DNA from: Atopostipes sp043425375
Lineage (GTDB): Bacteria; Bacillota; Bacilli; Lactobacillales; Carnobacteriaceae_A
Assembly (NCBI GenBank): GCA_043425375.1
Contig: JBHWQC010000197.1
Span: 1 to 39,101 of the forward strand
Direction: 5' to 3'
DNA: 39,101 nt
Every line of letters begins with the position of its first letter. Positions within the stretch are counted from its first letter, which is position 1. Below, in pieces: positions 33,167-39,101 of the stretch. The position numbers and the translations under genes were made by a program. A model generated the notes under the pieces. It ran no database searches. It had not been told where the DNA came from and saw only the letters and a program-made list of their open reading frames with translations.

Positions 33167-33364
33167 CTATTCATTTTCGTTCGATTTTAGTACTTTTTTC
33201 ATTTTTCGGTTAAATTCACGGCGCGGCATCATCACTAATTGGCCACAACCCAAACATTTAATCCGAATATCGGCACCCATTCGGATAATTTCCCATTGGT
33301 TCTCCCCACAAGGGTGCTGTTTTTTCATTTCAACAACATCATGTAATCCATAATCTTGCTTCAT
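33167..33364 (-). CDS. DUF951 family small zinc-ribbon-like protein
   Basis: This 65-residue protein has the DUF951 pattern: VVEMKKQHPCGENQWEIIRMGADIRIKCLGCGQLV (HPCG at about 18-21 and CLGCG at about 37-41). The three Cys and one His could bind zinc. The C-terminal tail is basic (NRKMKKVLKS), compatible with nucleic-acid contact, though this is inferred. It almost always lies between ychF and parB in Firmicutes, as here. The function is unknown. Confidence 0.92.
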   Translation of the reverse strand: MKQDYGLHDVVEMKKQHPCGENQWEIIRMGADIRIKCLGCGQLVMMPRREFNRKMKKVLKSNENE

Positions 33365-33424
33365 CTATCCATCTCTCCTTGTGCGATTCCTTCTTTTGAA
33401 AGGCCACTCTTCATTTTACCGCGT

Positions 33425-34321
33425 TTACGCATCTAAATCAATATCTAATACATCAATCAGTATGCGGTTTAAATCGCTTTGAGAGGTGTATTCGATTTGA
33501 ATTTTTCCTTTTTCACCGCGTTCGCTGATACTAACATCCGTCCCAAATTTATCCATCAACTGATTTTCGTACGCTTTGATAAACGGGGACTTACGAGTAG
33601 GTGCCGGCTTTTTTGCTGGTTGCTCTGTTTTTTTATTTTTCAAAGCCGCTACCATTTTTTCCAACTCTCTTACGGTCAACTTCTCTTTCACGGCTTTTCT
33701 GGCGAGCAAGACAATTTGTTCCGCATCATCTAAAGAACGCAGCGTTCGCGCCTGTCCCATAGATAACTCGCCATTTGTAATCAGCTGCTTGACTTCCTCT
33801 GGCAGCTTGCGCAAACGCAAGTGGTTCGCCACATGCGAGCGGCTCTTTCCAAGGGCATCGGCCACTTTTTCTTGTGTCAATCCTAATTTGTCCATCATTA
33901 ACTGATAGGCATCCGCTTCTTCCAAAGACGTTAAATCCTCACGCTGCAGATTTTCTAAAATCGCATAGCGAATCATAAACTCTTCATTCAATTCACGGAC
34001 AATCGCTGGGATTGTATCTAAGCCCGCAATAATGGAGGCCTTATGACGACGCTCACCCGCCACGAGCTCATAGCCTTTTGCGCTGGATTCACGCACAATA
34101 ATTGGCTGCATAACCCCATTCAACCGGATGGATTCAGCCAGTTCATTCAATGCTTCTTCTTCGAAATGTTTACGCGGCTGATATGGATTCGAACGAATTT
34201 CATTGACTGGGATGTCGACAACAGCTTCTGAACCTTTTAGAGATTCTTCTTCAAACAAGGCTTCTTCTGGGAACAACGCATTAATCCCTTGCCCCAGTCC
34301 TTTTCTTTTTTTAGCGCTCAT
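33425..34321 (-). CDS. parB: Chromosome partitioning protein ParB (Spo0J)
   Basis: ParB binds parS sites near the origin, spreads with CTP as a clamp and loads SMC. Its 298 residues show the N-terminal ParA-contact segment (KRKGLGQGINALF), the CTP-binding motifs VMQPIIVRES and AGERRHKAS with ENLQREDLTSLEEA, a helix-turn-helix at about 155-180 (LTQEKVADALGKSRSHVAN), and a C-terminal dimerisation tail. The GERRHKAS motif deviates slightly from the usual GERRWRA. It overlaps parA by 11 nt. Confidence 0.96.
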   Translation of the reverse strand: MSAKKRKGLGQGINALFPEEALFEEESLKGSEAVVDIPVNEIRSNPYQPRKHFEEEALNELAESIRLNGVMQPIIVRESSAKGYELVAGERRHKASIIAGLDTIPAIVRELNEEFMIRYAILENLQREDLTSLEEADAYQLMMDKLGLTQEKVADALGKSRSHVANHLRLRKLPEEVKQLITNGELSMGQARTLRSLDDAEQIVLLARKAVKEKLTVRELEKMVAALKNKKTEQPAKKPAPTRKSPFIKAYENQLMDKFGTDVSISERGEKGKIQIEYTSQSDLNRILIDVLDIDLDA

Positions 34322-35078
34322 TTTGATCCAACACTTCCTTTGCTAACTCTCTGTATGTCTGGGCGCCCAAAGATTGTTTATCATAATCTACAATGGAAAG
34401 ACCATAACTTGGGGCTTCAGATAAGCGAATATTACGTGGGATGATGGTTTCATATACTTTTTCGTGGAAATATTTCTTAACTTCCTCAACTACTTCATAA
34501 CCAAGATTGGTTCGACGGTCCAACATCGTCAGCAGCACACCTTCAATTTTTAACTGGTTATTGAAATGCTTTTGCACTAAGCGAACCGTGTTGAGTAACT
34601 GGCTTAATCCTTCAAGTGCGTAATATTCACACTGAACCGGAATTAAGACGGAATCACTGGCAGTAAAGGCATTAATCGTTAAATGCCCCAAAGACGGGGG
34701 ACAATCAATTAAAATATAGTCATAATCCTCGCGCACGGCATCGAGCGCGGTCTTTAAGCGGGTTTCTCTATGTGTCATATTGGATAATTCCACTTCGGCC
34801 CCGGCTAATTGAATCGAAGCCGGTACCAGGTCCATATTTTCACGGCTGGAAGAGACAATCACGTCGTTAATCGGTACTTCATTAATTAAAATATCATAAA
34901 TATCAATTTCAACTTCTGTTTTGCTGACACCAAGTCCGCTTGTTGCGTTTCCCTGGGCATCACTATCCACAAGCAGCACTTTTTTGCCGACATCGGCTAG
35001 TGAAGCGCCTAAGTTGATTGTTGTGGTTGTTTTTCCAACGCCACCTTTTTGGTTAGCGACTGCTATTACTCTCGCCAT
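34311..35078 (-). CDS. parA: Chromosome partitioning ATPase ParA (Soj)
   Basis: This 255-residue Walker-type ATPase works with ParB in origin segregation and replication control. Motifs are the deviant Walker A KGGVGKTTTTINLG, DSDAQGNATSGLG, and IDCPPSLGHLTINA. It lacks the N-terminal helix-turn-helix of plasmid ParA, as expected for the chromosomal Soj type. It sits between rsmG and parB in the conserved order. The overlap with parB indicates translational coupling. Confidence 0.96.
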   Translation of the reverse strand: MARVIAVANQKGGVGKTTTTINLGASLADVGKKVLLVDSDAQGNATSGLGVSKTEVEIDIYDILINEVPINDVIVSSSRENMDLVPASIQLAGAEVELSNMTHRETRLKTALDAVREDYDYILIDCPPSLGHLTINAFTASDSVLIPVQCEYYALEGLSQLLNTVRLVQKHFNNQLKIEGVLLTMLDRRTNLGYEVVEEVKKYFHEKVYETIIPRNIRLSEAPSYGLSIVDYDKQSLGAQTYRELAKEVLDQNER

Positions 35079-35115
35079 TCTTTTTCCTCCATGTCTAAGT
35101 CATCTATACTCTTTT

Positions 35116-35835
35116 TTACAGTGGTTTCTTATTCGGCGTACCTGCTTGTCTCGGGTACTTATTAGGGGTATTTTTTATTTTATCAATCAAGAGAATACTC
35201 CGTTCTCCCGCATCTTTTGGCAACTCAAAGGTCTCGACCTTTCTGGTTTTTCCGCCCAAGGTTTTGATGGCTTTCTTTGAATCGTTCAATTCTTCAGAAG
35301 CTTTTGCCCCCTTCATCGCTGCAAAGATGCCACCGGTTTTTGTAATCGGCAAACAAAATTCCGCCAATACACTCAATCGGGCCACCGCTCTAGCCGTCAC
35401 CACATCAAAGGCTTGTCGGTTCTTTTTCTCTTGTCCAAAATCTTCTGCCCGTGCATGCACAAGATGCACGTTTTCTAACCCTAATTCATTGACTAATAAC
35501 TCTAAAAAGTTAATGCGTTTTTTCAAAGAATCGACAATGGTGATTTTTAAGTGAGGGAACAAGATTTTGAGTGGAAGACTTGGGAAACCGGCACCAGACC
35601 CGACATCACAAAGCGTTTCATTCGCTCCCTCTACAAAAGGTACAAACTTTGCCAATGTAATGGAATCGTAGAAGTGTTTCAAGTACACTTCCTCTTCTTC
35701 CGAAATTGCGGTTAAATTGACTTTCTCATTCCACTCTTGAAGCAAGACGAGATACTGATGGAATTGTTCCATCTGCTGCTCCGTTAATGAAAAACCCTCT
35801 TCACTTAATTGCTCTTTAAAAAGCTCTGGATTCAT
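35116..35835 (-). CDS. rsmG: 16S rRNA (guanine527-N7)-methyltransferase
   Basis: This SAM-dependent enzyme methylates G527 of 16S rRNA. Starting at 35835 the protein has 239 residues, the family length, with N terminus MNPELFKEQLSEEGF. SAM-binding motifs are CDVGSGAGFPSLPLKILFP (core DVGSGAGFPS), IVDSLKKRINFLE and VTARAVARLSVLAEF. GAGGAG 9 nt before this ATG supports it. The frame is open to an upstream ATG at 35883, but that would run through the palindrome that lies at the promoter. It is the first gene of the rsmG-parA-parB block. Confidence 0.95.
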   Translation of the reverse strand: MNPELFKEQLSEEGFSLTEQQMEQFHQYLVLLQEWNEKVNLTAISEEEEVYLKHFYDSITLAKFVPFVEGANETLCDVGSGAGFPSLPLKILFPHLKITIVDSLKKRINFLELLVNELGLENVHLVHARAEDFGQEKKNRQAFDVVTARAVARLSVLAEFCLPITKTGGIFAAMKGAKASEELNDSKKAIKTLGGKTRKVETFELPKDAGERSILLIDKIKNTPNKYPRQAGTPNKKPL

Positions 35836-35861
35836 AGATAAATGCTCCTCGTAAATGTAAT

Positions 35862-35889
35862 GTGAAACAACAAAATGTTTCACAGTATA
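35862..35889 (-). promoter_or_regulatory. rsmG-parAB promoter region with reversed parS half-sites
   Basis: GTGAAACA (35862-35869) and TGTTTCAC (35876-35883) flank 6 nt. These are the two 8-bp halves of the parS consensus in swapped order. A TATACT -10 (minus strand, 35884-35889) directly adjoins, so the repeat covers the predicted start site. This could be an operator for ParB or another factor. Confidence 0.5.
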
Positions 35890-36045
35890 CGTATAACTTT
35901 ACTAGAAACCCTTTGAGATTTCAACGTGTTCTCGCATTTTCTTCTTAATTATTTTCGCTATAAAACCTTTCTGTATTTGAACGTCTCTTGAAAGTCTGCT
36001 ATTATACTGTAATGTTGAAAATTCAAAGGAACAGGATGAAAATAG

Positions 36046-36960
36046 ATGGAACAATTCTTTCAAATGCTTGATTTACAACTGACCTTTCTATTGAATTTAC
36101 TCATCGGAGTTTTTGCTTACCGCACCAAGATGATTACCGATGAAAATAGAAGCCATTTTATTAGTATTATTTTGAACATTTTACTTCCCGCCCTTGTGTT
36201 TCATTCCTTCAGAAATCTAACCCCTGAATTACTCGTTTCTGGTTTATGGGTCTTAATCGCTTCTGTTTTAGTATATACAGGTGCTTATATTGTAGGTGCA
36301 CTGGCTTTTAGGGATTTTGACGAGAAAAAGCAGCGTATTATGCACTATGCCACTTTAGTCAATAACGTCGGCTTAGCCGGTCAGCCCTTAGTCGCTTCGA
36401 TGTATGGCGATATCGGCACAATTTTTGCGTCGATTTACCTTGTGCCCCATCGCATTTTTATGTGGACGGTCGGTATTTCTATTTTATCGGATCGGTCTGC
36501 TGGTGATGGCGGCTCTGTCTTTTATAAACTCTTACGTAATCCATCCATTATTGCTTTAATTCTCGGGATGATTCGCGGCTTCTTTCAAATTCCCATCCCC
36601 TCTTTTATCGACCGCTCGATTGGCCAATTGGCAGCCACCGTTTCTCCAATTGCTGCGATTATGATTGGTTCTATTCTGGCAACAATTCAACTGGATGCCC
36701 TTTTTGAAAAAGGGGTTTTACGGTATGTAGTTATTCGACTGATTGCCATCCCCGCGTCTGTGCTGCTCGTCAGTAAATGGCTAGGGCTTGATGAAGTAAT
36801 TATTGGGGTGTTGGCCATTATGTCCTCCATGCCTGCCGGAACCACCACCGCTTTGTTAGCCGACAGTTACGGCTTAGATGTCGAGTTGTCTTCGAAAGTT
36901 GTATTCGTCTCCACCGTGCTTGCGATTATTACCGTTCCAACCATGATGCTGTTTATCTAA
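36046..36960 (+). CDS. AEC family transporter (auxin efflux carrier/malate permease type)
   Basis: This 304-residue inner-membrane carrier has about ten helices in two five-helix halves. Motifs include FISIILNILLPALVFHSF near helix 2, VNNVGLAGQPLVASMYG and, at the end, MSSMPAGTTTALLADSYG. Characterised bacterial relatives transport malate, malonate or lactate; the substrate here is unknown. AAAGGAACAGGATG precedes the ATG. The gene stands alone, ending at a bidirectional terminator shared with the antiporter gene. Confidence 0.9.
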   Translation: MEQFFQMLDLQLTFLLNLLIGVFAYRTKMITDENRSHFISIILNILLPALVFHSFRNLTPELLVSGLWVLIASVLVYTGAYIVGALAFRDFDEKKQRIMHYATLVNNVGLAGQPLVASMYGDIGTIFASIYLVPHRIFMWTVGISILSDRSAGDGGSVFYKLLRNPSIIALILGMIRGFFQIPIPSFIDRSIGQLAATVSPIAAIMIGSILATIQLDALFEKGVLRYVVIRLIAIPASVLLVSKWLGLDEVIIGVLAIMSSMPAGTTTALLADSYGLDVELSSKVVFVSTVLAIITVPTMMLFI

Positions 36961-36971
36961 TCGAACAAAAT

Positions 36972-37020
36972 AAAACCTCGTTCTTACGTCATAATGAAGA
37001 CATGAGAACGAGGTTTTTAT
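36972..37020 (+). terminator. Bidirectional terminator between AEC and antiporter genes
   Basis: AAACCTCGTTCT (36973-36984) and AGAACGAGGTTT (37005-37016) form a perfect 12-bp stem. T-rich tails occur on both sides. Confidence 0.9.
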
Positions 37021-37024
37021 CTGC

Positions 37025-38200
37025 TTAGACGTTTGTTTCGCCAGCTTTTTCTAAGGAAATTTTCGTAATCACCGGTCCGACTAACTCATAAATGAGCGTT
37101 CCAACAAGTACCACAGCTGTAATTTCACCGGCATGTTCGGGAACTAACTGTTCGGCCACACTGGTCAATCCAATCGCCACACCAGCTTGCGGAATAAGCA
37201 TGGGTCCTAAATACTTTTGAATATTTTTAGAAGCCTTCATCATCCGCGCCCCAATATATGCGCCGGTTATTTTACCAATCACGCGGAATAGAATATAAAT
37301 AATTCCTAATAGACCAATCGTTGGTAAAATACTTAATTGCAAGCGGGCACCGGAAATCACAAAGAAGGCCATATAAATAGGCGGTGTAATATAATCGGTC
37401 ATTTCATCCATTCGTTGGGCATCAAGCGATATATTTGTGAGCACAATTCCACCCGCCATATTGGCTAACAACTCTGAGATTCCAAAGAAAGCCGCTAAGC
37501 CTGTAATTAAAAAGACACTACCAATGAGAATCGATAAGCGACCACCTCGTGTAGTGAACCATTTCAAGACATATTTCATTATAAAGCCAACAACTGCACC
37601 AAGCAGCAGAGCAAATATTATTTCTAAAATGGGATTTAAAATCGTGAAGAGTAAATTACTCGAAACATTTGTACCTAAGAGTGTTTGCGCAATGGCCGCA
37701 GCAAAGCCAAATAATATTAAAGCAATCGCGTCATCTATTGCCACTACACTTAGCAAGGTATCCGTCACCGGTCCCTTTGCTTTATACTGTTTGATGACCA
37801 TTACCGTCGCAGCAGGAGCAGTTGCCGCTGCTATAGCACTTAAAAGAATAGACATCGAAAGATCAAATCCTGCGATCAATAAAGCAATCTGAACAAATAA
37901 CACGGCTAAAGTGGCTTCAAAAAAAGCGATGACAACTGGCGTCCATCCGACACGCTTAAAATAATTCACTTTGAAAGAGAGCCCAATAGTAAATGCAATA
38001 AATCCTAAGGCTACCTGAGAAATAATACCTAACGAATCAATACTTTCCACAGAAAGGATATTCAAAATCGACGGGCCCATAATGAGTCCACCAATGAGAT
38101 AGCCTGTAACGTTAGGCAACCGGAAGTAAGTCACTATCTTTCCAAAAAATAATCCGGTAAATAACACAATCGCGATACTTAATAAAGCACCAAAATCCAC
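37025..38200 (-). CDS. Cation/proton antiporter, CPA2 family
   Basis: This 391-residue membrane protein has about twelve helices. Typical CPA2 segments are LPNVTGYLIGGLIMGPSIL near the start, LGFIAFTIGLSFKVNYFKR, and VVAIDDAIALILFG, which carries the acidic ion-binding residues (IDD) of helix 5. No C-terminal TrkA-N or TrkA-C domain follows, so ligand gating must come from elsewhere; the PII-like protein of the same operon is a candidate. Na+ or K+ specificity cannot be decided. The start is GTG at 38200 with GAAGG about 9 nt upstream. Confidence 0.9.
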   Translation of the reverse strand: MDFGALLSIAIVLFTGLFFGKIVTYFRLPNVTGYLIGGLIMGPSILNILSVESIDSLGIISQVALGFIAFTIGLSFKVNYFKRVGWTPVVIAFFEATLAVLFVQIALLIAGFDLSMSILLSAIAAATAPAATVMVIKQYKAKGPVTDTLLSVVAIDDAIALILFGFAAAIAQTLLGTNVSSNLLFTILNPILEIIFALLLGAVVGFIMKYVLKWFTTRGGRLSILIGSVFLITGLAAFFGISELLANMAGGIVLTNISLDAQRMDEMTDYITPPIYMAFFVISGARLQLSILPTIGLLGIIYILFRVIGKITGAYIGARMMKASKNIQKYLGPMLIPQAGVAIGLTSVAEQLVPEHAGEITAVVLVGTLIYELVGPVITKISLEKAGETNV

Positions 38201-38228
38201 AATATCAAACCTTCAATTCTATATATTT

Positions 38229-38579
38229 TTATTCATAATCTCGAATGCCCTCTGTAAATAAGAGCGGTATTCCAAATAAAATACCCGTTTCTGGTTGAGA
38301 TAAATCCCCTAAAACGTTGCGAATCGTTTTTCGAGCCACTTCAACTTTATCTTGATTCAACACCATAAAAATTGTTTTGTTTTCTGTGTGAGCCGGTGTG
38401 AATAAAGGACGCAAAGTTGAAATAATTTGCTCTTCTCCTAAAGAAGATAGATGCCCCATCATCCCCGAGGTATTTGCCACTGTTGCTGAGTGGATCCCTT
38501 CATCGGATAACTCTAAAAGCAATTCATTCAGATATTGTTCTTTTTCTAAAATCAAAACTAGCATGACTTTTTCTGACAT
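38229..38579 (-). CDS. PII-like small protein upstream of the antiporter
   Basis: This 116-residue soluble protein begins MSEKVMLVLILEKEQYLNEL and ends LLFTEGIRDYE. Its pattern of a first strand, a helix, a second strand (GIHSATVANTSGMMGHL) and a late KTIFMVLNQDKVEVARKTI segment fits a ferredoxin-like PII superfamily fold. The uridylylation Tyr motif of GlnB is not seen. GGAGGTGA 6 nt before the ATG at 38579 fixes the start; the frame is open further to 38618. It is the first gene of a two-gene operon with the antiporter (28-nt gap), suggesting it regulates transport. Confidence 0.65.
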   Translation of the reverse strand: MSEKVMLVLILEKEQYLNELLLELSDEGIHSATVANTSGMMGHLSSLGEEQIISTLRPLFTPAHTENKTIFMVLNQDKVEVARKTIRNVLGDLSQPETGILFGIPLLFTEGIRDYE

Positions 38580-38613
38580 ATTGTTCACCTCCGCTATTTT
38601 TCTCCCACTACTT

Positions 38614-38641
38614 ATCATACGTCAAATAAATATATATGCAA
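38614..38641 (-). promoter_or_regulatory. Promoter of the PII-like/antiporter operon
   Basis: On the minus strand TTGCAT (38636-38641) and TATGAT (38614-38619) are spaced by 16 bp. The predicted start is about 28 nt before the ATG. Confidence 0.6.
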
Positions 38642-38745
38642 ATAAATCCCGGTTTAACAGCAATGTGAGCCCTTTCTTACTCTTGCAAACGATTCCTTTC
38701 CACTTCTTTGACTTAAGAAACCTTTAAAAACTCATAGCGATTAAA

Positions 38746-38788
38746 CAATATTATTCGTCATTTTTTTATTTTTTGACGAATAATATTG
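38746..38788. repeat. Long palindrome with T-rich loop in the intergenic region
   Basis: CAATATTATTCGTCA (38746-38760) and TGACGAATAATATTG (38774-38788) are perfect 15-bp arms around a loop of 13 nt made almost only of T. A further CTCGTCA follows at about 38795-38801, able to compete for TGACGA. The rest of the gap (38642-38745 and 38802-38840) shows no gene; ACTCG/CGAGT and CGGGTAACCCG give two more small hairpins. Confidence 0.7.
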
Positions 38789-38840
38789 AATTTACTCGTC
38801 AAAAGGAGCGAGTTGTGACGGGTAACCCGAGAATCGCGCA

Positions 38841-38887
38841 TATAAAAAAAGCAGCCAGAAAGATGTGGTACATTTTCTGGCTGCTTT
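38841..38887 (-). terminator. Terminator after the alpha/beta hydrolase gene
   Basis: AAAGCAGCCAGAAA (38848-38861) and TTTCTGGCTGCTTT (38874-38887) form a perfect 14-bp stem with a seven-T run in minus-strand reading. Confidence 0.92.
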
Positions 38888-38921
38888 ATTTAAAAGCTTG
38901 TGGTTTCATCCCATTAAATTT

Positions 38922-39101
38922 TTAGTCTATCTTGTCTAACCACTGCTTTGCCGCAATTAAATTTTTCTCATTGATTTCATGTGAGTTTACCCATACTTGG
39001 TCCACATCCGCACCCCGTGATTTAAAAATCTCAATAACGCGGTCACTTTCTTCTTTAGAAACGATTGGATCATTTTCACCCATTGATAATAAGATTTTCG
39101 C
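38922..39101 (-). CDS. Alpha/beta hydrolase (phospholipase/carboxylesterase type), C-terminal end
   Basis: The last 59 codons of a gene cut by the right edge encode KILLSMGENDPIVSKEES and later VWVNSHEINEKNL. In the phospholipase/carboxylesterase family the Asp of the G-x-x-DPIV motif and the His of the (G/S)HEI motif complete the Ser-His-Asp triad; the nucleophile Ser lies outside the window. The helix after the His (IAAKQWLDKI) is the normal end of the family. The substrate is unknown. Confidence 0.82.
   Translation of the reverse strand, partial: AKILLSMGENDPIVSKEESDRVIEIFKSRGADVDQVWVNSHEINEKNLIAAKQWLDKID

Noticed and set aside
38700..38890. Plus-strand small RNA ending at the 38848-38887 hairpin
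   Set aside because: TTGACT at 38708 has no -10 at proper distance, and the hairpin is explained as the terminator of the minus-strand hydrolase gene.

Overview
The window looks like chromosomal DNA of a low-to-moderate GC Gram-positive bacterium of the order Lactobacillales, probably near the Carnobacteriaceae or Aerococcaceae. That placement is inferred from gene order, strong AGGAGG-type ribosome binding sites, T-box leaders and a DUF1129 protein next to ychF; no search was run. There are no rRNA or tRNA genes, no transposases and no phage genes. Most genes lie on the minus strand, separated by clear intrinsic terminators.

Layout. Positions 1-3263 (minus) hold the start of a glycerol dehydrogenase, a YccF membrane protein, an aldo/keto reductase and a PTS EIIBC permease whose EIIB part has lost its cysteine. 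Positions 3427-7858 hold a secreted DUF1002 protein, glyA on the plus strand, a luciferase-like monooxygenase and a PAP2 phosphatase. Positions 8101-9793 hold guaC, behind an attenuator-like leader, facing a small guanylate kinase paralogue. Positions 10045-11285 encode a split ThrE-type amino-acid exporter, and 11337-12629 a YeeE/YedE sulfur-type transporter.

Positions 12700-15444 form the most striking region. Two complete, mutually similar T-box leaders stand in tandem, with a 12-codon open frame containing three successive histidine codons between them. They precede a binding-protein/permease fusion and its ATPase. Both T-boxes can be read with a CAC (His) specifier, so I infer a histidine importer of the HisXYZ kind under layered histidine sensing.

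Positions 15598-17349 hold a TraX-like protein and pta. A secreted, membrane-anchored subtilase follows at 17586-19511. A four-gene minus-strand operon (19647-23873) encodes two ABC-2 type permeases, their ATPase and a lipoprotein of unknown role. sbcD-sbcC, an NRDE protein, a FUSC-like protein, ogt and a CPBP protease fill 23917-31198. Positions 31293-35835 carry the origin-proximal block DUF1129 - ychF - DUF951 - parB - parA - rsmG. The right end has an AEC transporter, a PII-like protein with a CPA2 cation/proton antiporter, and the end of an alpha/beta hydrolase gene.

Three kinds of non-coding structure are not explained by the genes: a 41-bp repeat present as tandem pairs in two 3' UTRs (after glyA and after the importer ATPase), a tandem array of three 40-bp hairpins at 30335-30446, and a 15-bp-arm palindrome at 38746-38788 with competing third arms.
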